Source of the DNA: Bacteroidales bacterium
Lineage (GTDB): Bacteria; Bacteroidota; Bacteroidia; Bacteroidales; S143-33
Length of the DNA stretch: 38,084 bases
Direction of reading: 5' to 3'
Assembly: GCA_027015275.1 (NCBI GenBank)
Contig: JALWCU010000160.1
Span: 1 to 38,084 of the forward strand
Shown here: positions 18,296 through 28,227 of the stretch, piece by piece
Layout: each line of letters starts with the position of its first letter
Position numbering within the stretch: position 1 is the first letter of the stretch
Notes under the pieces: model-generated
Databases searched by the model: none
Told to the model about the DNA's origin: nothing
Seen by the model: the letters and a program-made list of their open reading frames with translations, nothing else
Program-made: the position numbers and the translations under genes

Positions 18296-19714
18296 ATGAA
18301 TAAAATTTTTACCTTTTTGTTAGCTACTATAATGGGTTTGTCTATGTGGGCACAGAGTCCGGTCCCCCCGATTCCTACTGCGCAGAACTCTTCGTATTAC
18401 AAAGATTCTGTTTCCACATCCTGGTATCTCAATGATAGTACTTTGAACTATTATTTTGATACTGAATCTAATGTATGGAAATTGACAAATAAAGTAGTTA
18501 ATTCTTTTTCAGGACGTTACTACAGTAAGATAGACCATTATTACCAAGATACTAATAATACTTTGTTGATTTATGAGGAGAGGACAGTGCGGCGTGATAG
18601 TCTTCATCGCATAATTGTTCAAATTCAAAAGGAACAAATAGGTAATCAGCTCTTTCCGACCTTCAAGGATACTATCACTTATCTGGGCAATACCGAATTG
18701 CCAACCGAAGACCTTAGTTTTAAATATGATAGCACTACCAATACATGGGAAAATTTCTTTAAAGTCATAAATGGCTATGATGAGAATGGTATGGATACTA
18801 CGAGAGTTGAGATGAGCTGGCAAAACAATCAATGGCTTAATGAGTACAAATATTATTATGCTTACGACACAAACAAAGCACTGATAGAAGTGAGAATGTT
18901 TTCATGGAATGGCTATAACTGGCAATTTTCTGCTCAGAAATATTTTACTTATGACCAGAACGGCAATTTGATTGAATGTAGATTTTATCAGTATAATAGT
19001 TTGACCGACCAATTTGATGAGTATTATAGAGAAAATTTAGGATATAATTCTGATAATCAGATGATTTATAGGACGCGTAGAACTTTGGTCGCTGGACAGC
19101 TAATTCCAATGGATAGTAGTGTTTATTCTTATGATAATAAGCTTTGGGTAAGTGATACTACGTATGGCTGGAAGGATTCATGGATATACAAGCAAGTTAA
19201 AATTTATGAATATAATGACAACAACGATAAAGTCTCTTTGACAACAAAGAGTTGGGACTACAGGAGTGAGCAGTGGAAAAATTATTATAAATACACTTTT
19301 TCGTATAGTCTGAACAAGCCAATTGACCAGTGTGTCTCACCACAGGAAATTTTTGGTAACCTGAAATCTATTCCCGATGAGATGATTTTTTATTCATGGT
19401 ATAATGATGCTTGGTTGGCGTCTGAGAAAACAGACTATTTTTACTCAAAATATACAGAGTGGACTACGGCTGATGTACCTGTTTTGTCAGTGTCCAGATT
19501 AAATATTTATCCCAATCCTGCTAATGATTATATTATTGTTGATATTGGACATCAGCCAGCTTTCGGGCAGATTATTAATATGAATGGTCAGGTTGTTAAG
19601 AACGCTATTGTTATTAGCAATTTGCTTGATGTCAGTGATTTACCAGCTGGCATATACGTCATCAGGATTAAGCAACAGGGCAGAATCTTACTTGGGAAAT
19701 TTATTAAAAACTAA
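18296..19714 (+). CDS. T9SS type A sorting-domain secreted protein with YD/RHS-like repeats
   Basis: Signal peptide; C-terminal LNIYPNPANDYIIVDI...GQVVKNAIVISNLLDVSDLPAGIYVIRIKQQGRILLGKFIKN; repeats such as YDENGM, YDTNKALIE, YDQNGNLIE. Confidence 0.9.
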   Translation: MNKIFTFLLATIMGLSMWAQSPVPPIPTAQNSSYYKDSVSTSWYLNDSTLNYYFDTESNVWKLTNKVVNSFSGRYYSKIDHYYQDTNNTLLIYEERTVRRDSLHRIIVQIQKEQIGNQLFPTFKDTITYLGNTELPTEDLSFKYDSTTNTWENFFKVINGYDENGMDTTRVEMSWQNNQWLNEYKYYYAYDTNKALIEVRMFSWNGYNWQFSAQKYFTYDQNGNLIECRFYQYNSLTDQFDEYYRENLGYNSDNQMIYRTRRTLVAGQLIPMDSSVYSYDNKLWVSDTTYGWKDSWIYKQVKIYEYNDNNDKVSLTTKSWDYRSEQWKNYYKYTFSYSLNKPIDQCVSPQEIFGNLKSIPDEMIFYSWYNDAWLASEKTDYFYSKYTEWTTADVPVLSVSRLNIYPNPANDYIIVDIGHQPAFGQIINMNGQVVKNAIVISNLLDVSDLPAGIYVIRIKQQGRILLGKFIKN

Positions 19715-19738
19715 GCTTGACAAGTTATTGTGCGACTC

Positions 19739-19773
19739 AAAAGGTCCGGGGCAACCACTGTCCTGGGCCTTTT
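19739..19773 (+). terminator. Candidate intrinsic terminator after the T9SS cargo gene
   Basis: AAAAGGTCCGGG / CCTGGGCCTTTT 12-bp stem with two wobble pairs, short T run. Confidence 0.6.
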
Positions 19774-19855
19774 CTTGTATTTCGTGATTTAATAGTTCTT
19801 AACTTAGGAAAATTTCTGTTAGATTTACCACTAAGATTTTTCAATTTTTTAGACG

Positions 19856-22009
19856 ATGGAATTTAATGAAAATCATGTCGAGCGTATAGCCACAGAGCTT
19901 TCTTTGAGCCAGAGCCAGGTAAAAAGCGTTTTATATCTTCTTTCTAATGGTGCGACAATCCCATTTATAGCGCGTTACAGAAAGGATCACACAGGTGGGC
20001 TGGACGAAGTGCAGATAGAAAAAATTCAGGATATAGAGCGACGTCTGACAGAGATAGACCAGAGACGTGAGACAATTCTTTCTACAATAGAAGAACAGGG
20101 CAAGCTCACACCAGAGCTGAAGCAAAAAATTCTCTCTGCACAGACCTTAGCAGAGCTCGAAGACCTTTATTTGCCGTACAAGCCAAAGCGCCGTACCCGT
20201 GGAGTGATAGCTCGGGAAAAGGGCTTGGAACCTTTGGCTAAAAAGATATTTGAGCAGCATGCCTTTGACCCAAGGACAGAAGCAGAGAAATATCTTTCAG
20301 ACGAAGTGGACAGTGTGGAGGAAGCTCTGCAAGGCGCTCGGGATATTATTGCCGAATGGGTGAACGAAGATGCATCGGTCAGGGCTAAGCTCAGAAATCT
20401 GTTCAGCCGCCATGGCATACTCAGCACCAAAGTTCGTAAAGGAAAAGCAGAAGAAGGGCAAAAATATCGTGATTACTTCTCTTATTCTGAACCTATTACA
20501 CGTATTGCTTCACATCGTGTTTTGGCAATCTTCCGAGCCGAGCGCGAAGGAATAATTAATATGAACATTGAGCCAGACCGGGATAGGACTCTGGATGTTC
20601 TTTATCGTCATTTTGTGCATGGAGAGAATGATGCGGCTGAGCAAGTACGCCTGGCTGTCAAAGGCAGTTATTTGAGACTGATACGCCCGAGTCTGGAGAC
20701 AGAGATACGTCAGCAGCTCAAGGAAAAGGCAGATGATGAAGCGATAAAGGTTTTTACGCAGAATTTGTGGCATTTGCTCATGGAGCCACCATTGGGACGC
20801 AAGCGTGTGCTGGCTATTGACCCTGGCTTCCGTACTGGCTGCAAGGTTGTTACGCTAAACGAGTCAGGCGACTTGTTGTTCAACACAAATATATATCCAC
20901 ACAGCGGCGCCAAAGAAGCAGTGCAGGCTGCACGTACTATCTCGAGGCTTGTTGAGCAATACAAGATTGATGTTATTGCCTTGGGCAGTGGCACTGCAAG
21001 TCGTGAGACAGAGAAATTTCTCAAAAAGGTACGTTTGCCACATAAAGTAAAGATTTTTATAGTTGATGAGAGCGGCGCATCGATTTATTCTGCTTCGGCT
21101 GTGGCACGTGAAGAATTCCCTGATTATGATGTAACAGTACGTGGTGCTGTGTCCATTGGCCGCCGTCTGATTGATCCGTTGGCAGAACTTGTAAAGATAG
21201 ACCCGAAGTCGCTGGGTGTGGGTCAATATCAGCATGATGTTAACCAAGCGCGGCTCAAAGAGGCTTTGGACCGTACTGTTCAATATGTTGTCAACCGTGT
21301 GGGCGTGGATGTGAACACAGCTTCTAAGTATTTACTAATGTATGTTTCGGGCATAGGTAAGACTCTTGCCGAAAACATTGTTCGCTATCGTCAGGAAAAT
21401 GGTCCTTTCCACAGCCGCATGGAGCTAAAAAATGTTAAGCTTATGGGCGATAAGGCGTTTGAGCAATCCGCTGGTTTCCTGCGTATTCCAGATGCAACCA
21501 ACCCCCTTGATTGCACAGCAGTACATCCAGAGAGTTATCATATTGTAGAGCGTATGGCGCATGATTTGGGCGTGGGCATAGAGGAGCTTATTGCTGATAA
21601 GAAACTACAAGAAAAGATTGATATTTACCGTTATATGGACGAACAGGCTGGACAAGAGACACTCAAAGATATTATGAAGGAGCTTGCCCGTCCTGGCCGT
21701 GACCCGCGCGAAGAGTTTAAAGTCCTTGAGTTTGACGAGAATATTAAATCTATTGAAGACCTGAAGGTAGGCATGGTTTTGCCAGGTGTGGTCAGGAATG
21801 TTACCAAGTTTGGAGCTTTTGTGGATATTGGCATAAAGGATAATGGACTCGTGCATATTTCGGAGATGGCTGATCGTTTCGTATCAGATCCGAACGAAAT
21901 TGTGCATGTTCACCAGCATGTAATGGTCAAAGTCATTTCCATAGACCTTGAGCGTCATCGTATTGCTTTGTCATTGCGCATTGACAAAGAGAATAAGGGC
22001 AAAGAGTAG
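19856..22009 (+). CDS. tex: Tex family RNA-binding transcriptional accessory protein
   Basis: VLYLLSNGATIPFIARYRKDHTGGLDEVQI; VLAIDPGFRTGCKVV; C-terminal S1 domain VGMVLPGVVRNVTKFGAFVDIGIKDNGLVHISEMAD. Confidence 0.97.
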   Translation: MEFNENHVERIATELSLSQSQVKSVLYLLSNGATIPFIARYRKDHTGGLDEVQIEKIQDIERRLTEIDQRRETILSTIEEQGKLTPELKQKILSAQTLAELEDLYLPYKPKRRTRGVIAREKGLEPLAKKIFEQHAFDPRTEAEKYLSDEVDSVEEALQGARDIIAEWVNEDASVRAKLRNLFSRHGILSTKVRKGKAEEGQKYRDYFSYSEPITRIASHRVLAIFRAEREGIINMNIEPDRDRTLDVLYRHFVHGENDAAEQVRLAVKGSYLRLIRPSLETEIRQQLKEKADDEAIKVFTQNLWHLLMEPPLGRKRVLAIDPGFRTGCKVVTLNESGDLLFNTNIYPHSGAKEAVQAARTISRLVEQYKIDVIALGSGTASRETEKFLKKVRLPHKVKIFIVDESGASIYSASAVAREEFPDYDVTVRGAVSIGRRLIDPLAELVKIDPKSLGVGQYQHDVNQARLKEALDRTVQYVVNRVGVDVNTASKYLLMYVSGIGKTLAENIVRYRQENGPFHSRMELKNVKLMGDKAFEQSAGFLRIPDATNPLDCTAVHPESYHIVERMAHDLGVGIEELIADKKLQEKIDIYRYMDEQAGQETLKDIMKELARPGRDPREEFKVLEFDENIKSIEDLKVGMVLPGVVRNVTKFGAFVDIGIKDNGLVHISEMADRFVSDPNEIVHVHQHVMVKVISIDLERHRIALSLRIDKENKGKE

Positions 22010-22096
22010 CCCATTATGAATGAAGTTGATAATTTGGTCCCTTTTATTAAAGGCGTGTGCGAAATAAAGTGCCTGACAGCGATAAATGATTGTCTT

Positions 22097-22690
22097 TTAA
22101 GAGTTTAGTCCTGGCAAAAGTAGTGTCCATAGGTCTTTGCCTAAGAAAATAATAACAGAATAGGTAACAATGTGAGAAATAGTATAGTAAAGGACAAATT
22201 TCCAGTAGCTATAACGAGTGATACCGAGCACAAAAGAGAGAAGATCCGATGGTACTATAGGTAGAAAGCCCCATGCAAAAACAATGGGATCACCAAAGCG
22301 TTCGAGTCCCTGCTTTATTTTGTTGATTTTCCCTGGGCTCTTTTTCATTAAAATTTTGTCCAGTCCTGTGTCTTCACCAAAGAAGTAAATAAGTGATGAC
22401 GAGACGATAAGTCCTATTAATGAAGTTATTAGTAGCACCCAAGGATTGTGAATAATCAGGGTACCGACCAGTACAGCTGTAACATTGGGTATCAGAGTAA
22501 ATGCACGCAGACAGCTGAAAATCAGGTATGCAATGATTATGTAGTTCTGGAAACGGCTGAGAAATGCTGCTATCTTGTTTATATTCAAGCTTTTGTCGTT
22601 GTAAATAACCCAGAGCCAGAACAATAGAATTATTCCCAACCAAATAAAGAAAGTGATTCTCTGTTTATTACTCATTGAGCAACTCTGCAT
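22097..22690 (-). CDS. TVP38/TMEM64 (VTT/SNARE-associated domain) membrane protein
   Basis: Multi-TM; RFGDPIVFAWGFLPIVPSDLLSFVLGITRYSYWKF. Confidence 0.82.
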   Translation of the reverse strand: MQSCSMSNKQRITFFIWLGIILLFWLWVIYNDKSLNINKIAAFLSRFQNYIIIAYLIFSCLRAFTLIPNVTAVLVGTLIIHNPWVLLITSLIGLIVSSSLIYFFGEDTGLDKILMKKSPGKINKIKQGLERFGDPIVFAWGFLPIVPSDLLSFVLGITRYSYWKFVLYYTISHIVTYSVIIFLGKDLWTLLLPGLNS

Positions 22691-23532
22691 TGATATTTTA
22701 TAGCTAATACAATTGAGCTGGAGCCTGGGCGTATTGATAGAACTTTCATTGCGCCTTTTCTGCCATCTTGCGTTTCGAATATCAGTGTATTGTCTATAGA
22801 GAGTGCTTCTACGCCAATGCCATCGCTTGGTGTGTTATATAGGTAACGCTCTGTAACAGTCATATAATAAATGTAGCGGTCATCCATGGAGTTGTATGCT
22901 ACCAGTGATTTTGCTATTTTCGTTATTCTCTGTCCGTCAACGGAATAGTTTATGCCTTGTCCTTGTAATGTTGAAGCCAGCCATGGTGCATTAGGTGATG
23001 TGATAGTGTAAGCTCCGTCATTACCAACAACAAATGCAATATCAAAACTACCGGCTGCTGCTGTAGTGTCCAGAGCTGTGTGTGTTGCCAAATCGTAGAA
23101 ACCTTTACCCAAGAGTGGTGTATAAAGAATTACTGTATCTTGTATCAGGTCTGGGTAAGGATCAACTACACGCAGATATTTTATTACAGTTGTAGTGTTG
23201 TAAGGGTCTTTTACAGAGAACTTTGCTGTAATAAGGCTATCTGATGATAATTCAATCCCCTCGGGTATCTTTATGACAAAAGAGTCAATATATTGATGAG
23301 TGAAAGACGGAAACAAGGTATCAAAGCGGAAAATAACTGGATTTGTTTCTATGTGAAAGCTTTTCATATCTTCCTGTGTCCTGGCTTTGATGTGAAAGAC
23401 AGCAGGTTTGATAGTCGAGCATTTTACTATTGAATCTGTGGGAGATATATTTAGCTGGGGTACGATTGGTTCCTTGGGTTTGCAGCCGGCAAAAAGAATT
23501 ATTGTCACAAGTAAGTATGTTAATTTTTTCAT
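22672..23532 (-). CDS. Lipoprotein of unknown function
   Basis: Lipobox ILFAGC; 286 aa; no confident family. Confidence 0.7.
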   Translation of the reverse strand: MKKLTYLLVTIILFAGCKPKEPIVPQLNISPTDSIVKCSTIKPAVFHIKARTQEDMKSFHIETNPVIFRFDTLFPSFTHQYIDSFVIKIPEGIELSSDSLITAKFSVKDPYNTTTVIKYLRVVDPYPDLIQDTVILYTPLLGKGFYDLATHTALDTTAAAGSFDIAFVVGNDGAYTITSPNAPWLASTLQGQGINYSVDGQRITKIAKSLVAYNSMDDRYIYYMTVTERYLYNTPSDGIGVEALSIDNTLIFETQDGRKGAMKVLSIRPGSSSIVLAIKYQCRVAQ

Positions 23533-23547
23533 AACTTTTTTCGTTGT

Positions 23548-23555
23548 ATTTTTGA
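23548..23555 (+). promoter_or_regulatory. Candidate -7 box TATTTTTG for the T9SS plug gene
   Basis: Exact TAnnTTTG match 22 nt upstream of ATG 23578. Confidence 0.4.
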
Positions 23556-23562
23556 GTATTCC

Positions 23563-23570
23563 AAAATTAT
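23563..23570 (-). promoter_or_regulatory. Candidate -7 box TAATTTTG (minus strand) for the lipoprotein gene
   Basis: Exact TAnnTTTG match on minus strand, 30 nt upstream of ATG at 23532. Confidence 0.4.
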
Positions 23571-23577
23571 TAAAAAA

Positions 23578-24825
23578 ATGAGAAAACTTGCACTTTTATT
23601 GTCTATCTTAATTTGTTTTTCCATTGCCAATGCCCAGCAGTTTATTGATACTGTTTATTCTCCCAAGGTCAGAAGTGTTAAGCTGTATCAGACAGGTTCG
23701 CAGCTGACTTATCCGGTCATTGAGTTGAATAGTGGTCAGACTCTCAGTCTGAGGTTTGATATAATTTCGGATCATCCGCTCAACCTTCAGTATAGTTTTG
23801 TGCATTGTTCGTGGGATTGGTCAGAGGAAGACCTTTTTGAGCAAGACTTTTTGGATGGATATTATGAAAATCGTATATGGAATTATAACCAGTCTTTTAA
23901 TACAAATCAGCTGTATTACAATTATTATGTGTCTTTCCCAAATCAGTATGTAAAGTTCCTTGTGTCAGGTAATTATCTGATACGAATTAGTTTAGTATCT
24001 GACCCAGACAGTATTATTTTGCAAAAACGATTTGTGGTAGTAGAGAAGCAACTTCCAGTGCAAGCTAATGTGCATCCTGCTACAAATTCGGCTCTGCGTC
24101 TGACTCATCAGGAAGTCGATGTTAGCTTTAATATTGGTAATCAGAATTTCACTGATCCGTATAATAATATGCGTTTGGCCATTTATCAGAATTTCCGTCC
24201 AGATAGAGTGGCATTTATCCTTGAACCAAAGTTTTTTCAGGGTGGGCAGATGATTTATGACTATGATGATATTAATGTTTTCCCCGGGGGAAATGAATTT
24301 CGCACCTTTTCTACAGTGGATTACAAGTTTCATTCGGGCAAGGTCTTTAAGTCAGATTTTGAGCAAGGTTTGTATAATAGTTATCTTTTGCCGGATAATG
24401 TGCAGAGTGCTTATGCCTCGTACCGCGATGCCAATGGGAATTTTGTTATTCGTGCGGCTAATGTTGATAACTCATGGACTCAGGGCGATTATTTGATGGT
24501 ACATTTTTCTCTGTGGACCAAGCATCCCCTTCTTCACGGCGGAGATGTGTATGTCTTTGGTGGGCTTACCAATTGGAAAATACGTCCACGGTTCAAGCTG
24601 GAGTATAATCAAAAGGCACAAGGTTATGTGGGACAAATTCTACTCAAGCAAGGCATTTATGATTATCATTATGTGGTAGTGCGTGATGGACAGATTATTT
24701 ACGATGAATTGGAAGGCAATTTTTATCAGACGTCAAATGATTATTTGATCTTCGTTTATTATCAAGCTCAGGCGCCTTATTACTGGCGGGTTGTGGGATA
24801 CAGAAAAGTGCAATATCAACCTTAG
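23578..24825 (+). CDS. Type IX secretion system plug protein (DUF5103)
   Basis: MRKLALLLSILICFSIANAQQFIDTVYSPKVRSVKLYQTGSQLTYPVIELNSGQTLSLRFDII..YSFVHCSWDW; VYVFGGLTNWKIRPRFKLEYN. Confidence 0.88.
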   Translation: MRKLALLLSILICFSIANAQQFIDTVYSPKVRSVKLYQTGSQLTYPVIELNSGQTLSLRFDIISDHPLNLQYSFVHCSWDWSEEDLFEQDFLDGYYENRIWNYNQSFNTNQLYYNYYVSFPNQYVKFLVSGNYLIRISLVSDPDSIILQKRFVVVEKQLPVQANVHPATNSALRLTHQEVDVSFNIGNQNFTDPYNNMRLAIYQNFRPDRVAFILEPKFFQGGQMIYDYDDINVFPGGNEFRTFSTVDYKFHSGKVFKSDFEQGLYNSYLLPDNVQSAYASYRDANGNFVIRAANVDNSWTQGDYLMVHFSLWTKHPLLHGGDVYVFGGLTNWKIRPRFKLEYNQKAQGYVGQILLKQGIYDYHYVVVRDGQIIYDELEGNFYQTSNDYLIFVYYQAQAPYYWRVVGYRKVQYQP

Positions 24826-24875
24826 TATTAGTGTGATAGGATTTTTGTGAGTCAGACTTGCTGATTACAGTGTAA

Positions 24876-25616
24876 TCAGAACCAGCGGTTTTTGACGTAG
24901 AAAAAGCCCAAACGAAGTGCAAAACCAGTATGTCTGAGTATTGTCGGCAAAAGTCCATAGTTGTGGCTCATTATCCAGAAACGCTCTTTTAGACTTTTTC
25001 TGAGATTTTTTTTCGTCAGTCCTTCGTCTAAGTATTTTACTATAATTATGCTAGTATTAACAATTATCTTTGCTTGTCTGAGAACCCTTATCATCCAGTC
25101 ATAGTCTGCTGAGAATCTATATTTTAGGTTAAATTTAGGGCAAATACTTCTGCGAGCTACAAAGGCTTGATGAGAAACCAGCATTCCACGGCGCAGAGAT
25201 TTCCAAGTCAGTTGGCGTGGCGGTCGTAACCGTCTCAGTCCGCGCGGTGTGTCATCAGGAGCAATTATCTGAGCATCGCCATAGTAAACATCTGCACTGG
25301 ATGATGATGCGAAGATTTTGCTAATTGTCTGATTGTCAAATAGTCTATCGCCTGAGTTGAGGAAGAGAATATATTCACCAGTGGCAAAAGCGAGCCCCTT
25401 GTTCATGGCATCATAGAGTCCCCTGTCTTTTTCACTGATCAGAATGTCTATGTGCTCAGAGTATTCTTTAATTATTTCCATTGTGCCATCAGTGGACTGG
25501 CCGTCAATTACGATGTATTCAATGGATTCAAAGTCTTGGTTAATAACTGATTGTATTGTCTGTTCGATATGCTCTACGTCATTGAGGACAACCGTAATTA
25601 TTGATATTTTTTTCAT
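24876..25616 (-). CDS. Glycosyltransferase family 2
   Basis: KKISIITVVLNDVEHIEQTIQSVINQDFESIEYIVIDGQSTDGTMEII; SEKDRGLYDAMNKGLAFATGEYILFLNSGD. Confidence 0.93.
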   Translation of the reverse strand: MKKISIITVVLNDVEHIEQTIQSVINQDFESIEYIVIDGQSTDGTMEIIKEYSEHIDILISEKDRGLYDAMNKGLAFATGEYILFLNSGDRLFDNQTISKIFASSSSADVYYGDAQIIAPDDTPRGLRRLRPPRQLTWKSLRRGMLVSHQAFVARRSICPKFNLKYRFSADYDWMIRVLRQAKIIVNTSIIIVKYLDEGLTKKNLRKSLKERFWIMSHNYGLLPTILRHTGFALRLGFFYVKNRWF

Positions 25617-25628
25617 CCCTGTACAAGT

Positions 25629-26576
25629 TTAATCAAGACTAATGCCGCTGCGATCTGCTGCTGTCTTAAGCTTGTAGTATTTTTGTGGAGAGAGCTCTAC
25701 AAAGAAGAAGTAAATGGGATTAAGGAACTTGCCTTTGTATGTTACTGCATAATGAAGATGTGGAAGCAGAGCTTTGCCTGTATTGCCAACATAACCAATG
25801 ACATCGCCTATTTTGACTTTTTGGCCCGGTTTGACTGTCATTTCGCTCATGTGTGCATAGGTTGTAACGAATCCATTCCCATGATTAATCTTGATGTGCA
25901 TACCCAGTCTTTTGGTATGCTGATTGGCTTCTATGACTGTTCCGTTGGCTGTGGCAAATATTGGCGTGCCACCTGGTGCTGCAAAATCTATCCCTTGATG
26001 GAAGGATGGCGTCTTGTAAACAGGATCTATTTTGCGCCCATAACCATAAACAACAAGCTGCAAAGTATTGTTGGGAACAGGCTGTATGCAAGGTATGTTG
26101 AGAATGCTATCCCTGTGTTTTTTTACGTATGAGATAAGTCTCTGGTATTGCTTGTTAATTGTGGCCCACTTGCCCAGCTGCCTGCTCAGGTCGTTTTTGT
26201 TCCACAGCACAATGTTTTTTACCTTCATTTTTTCCAATGTATCAAAATTGGTCAAAGGCTTTTCCACAGGTGCATTGGATTCGAAGATAACACGATAGAT
26301 ATCCCGGTCTTTTTGCTCGAGATTTTTTACCATACGTTCCAGTTGTTTATACTGGTGGTACTGACGTTCATATTCTTTTTTTAGTGTGGCAGTCTCGTAT
26401 TCGAGTAGTCTTTGCTGTGGGGTTTTTATAAAGCTGACTGCGATAATGTAAAATATGATTGTCATAAAAATTATAGTCATCAGAAAACTAAAGACTTGCT
26501 TAAGAGTACGGATAAATTTAGACTCTTCTTCTTTCTGTTTCAGGTTACCTATGTCGAATTTTTTTTCTCTGGCCAT
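25629..26576 (-). CDS. M23 family metallopeptidase, membrane-anchored with coiled coil
   Basis: HQGIDFAAPGGTPIFATANGTVIEA, HGNGFVTTYAHMSEMTVKPGQKVKIGDVIGYVGNTGKALLPHLHYAV; N-terminal TM. Confidence 0.93.
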   Translation of the reverse strand: MAREKKFDIGNLKQKEEESKFIRTLKQVFSFLMTIIFMTIIFYIIAVSFIKTPQQRLLEYETATLKKEYERQYHQYKQLERMVKNLEQKDRDIYRVIFESNAPVEKPLTNFDTLEKMKVKNIVLWNKNDLSRQLGKWATINKQYQRLISYVKKHRDSILNIPCIQPVPNNTLQLVVYGYGRKIDPVYKTPSFHQGIDFAAPGGTPIFATANGTVIEANQHTKRLGMHIKINHGNGFVTTYAHMSEMTVKPGQKVKIGDVIGYVGNTGKALLPHLHYAVTYKGKFLNPIYFFFVELSPQKYYKLKTAADRSGISLD

Positions 26577-26581
26577 GGCTA

Positions 26582-27217
26582 TTATTTTTCGATTGGTATC
26601 TTTATGTTAAAAAGCTGATTTATAATTTCATGCAGATCATTTTTAATTTGGATTGCGTTTATCCCAATAAATTTTTTTGCGCTCTCAACATATTCTCTAA
26701 CGTCGTCAAAATAAATTATTTCTTCTTTTTTGTAAGGCAATTGCTCCATTACTTTTTTATAAATTTCCCGCAAAGGCTTGCGTGTGTGCATCTGGTAAGA
26801 TAAAAATAATTTTTTAAAGGGCCGCTCGTCCCAATACTTGAATTTTTTAATGCATTGATAATGAATGTTGTTGATATTGGACAAAACATACAGCTCATAG
26901 CGTTGTGCCAGTGCTTCGACAAGGTCTCTGCTTTCCCGTGGATAGTCAAGCACTAATTTGCACCAGCATTCATCTATTTCTTTATCCGTGGCATAGTCTA
27001 TCCCCAATGTTTTTTTCAATTCCTGTCTAAACTGCTCATCTTCTATCATTCCCGCGTTGTTCATTCTATCCAGTTGAATAATCCTGTCATAGACCTGGTC
27101 TGTCAGCTCAGCACCCAGCCGTTCGAAACAATACTCACTCTCACTCCAGTCAATAGGTATGAGCACATCACCGAGATCAAAAATTATTGCCTTGATTTTG
27201 CTAGTATCAATCTGCAT
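26582..27217 (-). CDS. HAD-IA family hydrolase
   Basis: KIKAIIFDLGDVLIPIDWSESE; LYVLSNINNIHYQCIKKF; EEIIYFDDVREYVESAKKFIGINAIQ. Confidence 0.88.
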   Translation of the reverse strand: MQIDTSKIKAIIFDLGDVLIPIDWSESEYCFERLGAELTDQVYDRIIQLDRMNNAGMIEDEQFRQELKKTLGIDYATDKEIDECWCKLVLDYPRESRDLVEALAQRYELYVLSNINNIHYQCIKKFKYWDERPFKKLFLSYQMHTRKPLREIYKKVMEQLPYKKEEIIYFDDVREYVESAKKFIGINAIQIKNDLHEIINQLFNIKIPIEK

Positions 27218-28214
27218 ATCCGTATTTTTTTTGTTCGTTCATGAAATATTGCTGAATATCACCGATTTTGATATAAGGATGATGTTTTCTCAAGAGCATT
27301 ATTTTTTCAATAGTGCTTGCCAAAAATTTACGGTACTCATCGGTATCTTTGTTCTGTGGCCTGTGTTGCGTAGCTTTCAGCACTTTGTTCACTTCCTCAA
27401 GTGCCTGATCCGTAGCCTGGTCAAAGAATGTTTTACGAAACCTCAGCCAGATATATTCAATGCCCCCAGAGCCAATATGAAGCATGTCGTCAGCATAGAA
27501 ACGGTAATCTCTGAGCTCATCCATAACTATTTCATAAGAGGGAAAATATTTTACCCTGTCAAACTGTTCAACGAGCTTTTGTACTGCGATAATCAGGCTG
27601 GCTTTACTCTGCTGGTTGCCTATGGCTCCGTCCTTCCAATGTCGCACAGGACTGATAGTAAACACAACTTCTAAGTTGGGATTAATTTCCCACACACGGG
27701 GCAGAAGCTCAGCATACATCTGCACGATTTCGTCTATATCCAGCAAGCGCCTTGTAAAGATTTTTTGTGGCAATTTATGGCAATTAGACACCACTTTACC
27801 TGTTTGTTTGAGCTGGTAAACCCATGCAGTACCCAGCGTTATGAATAGGAAATTTGATTTGAGCAATTGCTTGTGTGATAGCTCAATACGATGATTAATC
27901 ATAACCAGCAGCTCCTGCCGGGATGTGGAAGAAAATCTGCTATGATGATTAAAGCTTAGCCATAGCTGCCCACGCTGGAATACATCTTTTTCCTGAAAAA
28001 ATTTTTTTTCGAGCAAAATCTCCAGACTATTGTAAACCGATGCTGGGTTGTAGATAATTCCAAATGGGTTCAAATCAATGTCAAAGAGAAAGTGCCTAAG
28101 CTTGTTGCCTATTTCTTCGCTAAAACATGAGCCCAGAAACATTATTCTTGAGCCGTAGCTTATCTTATTGTCAAACTCTGGTATTTCGACGACTGTGCGC
28201 AAAAGAGGAAGCAT
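27207..28214 (-). CDS. GSCFA domain protein
   Basis: RIMFLGSCFSEEIGNKLRHFLFDIDLNPFGIIYNPASVYNSLEILL; TLGTAWVYQ; FTISPVRHWKDG. Start refined from 28265 to ATG 28214. Confidence 0.88.
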   Translation of the reverse strand: MLPLLRTVVEIPEFDNKISYGSRIMFLGSCFSEEIGNKLRHFLFDIDLNPFGIIYNPASVYNSLEILLEKKFFQEKDVFQRGQLWLSFNHHSRFSSTSRQELLVMINHRIELSHKQLLKSNFLFITLGTAWVYQLKQTGKVVSNCHKLPQKIFTRRLLDIDEIVQMYAELLPRVWEINPNLEVVFTISPVRHWKDGAIGNQQSKASLIIAVQKLVEQFDRVKYFPSYEIVMDELRDYRFYADDMLHIGSGGIEYIWLRFRKTFFDQATDQALEEVNKVLKATQHRPQNKDTDEYRKFLASTIEKIMLLRKHHPYIKIGDIQQYFMNEQKKYGYAD

Positions 28215-28227
28215 AATCTTTTCTTTT

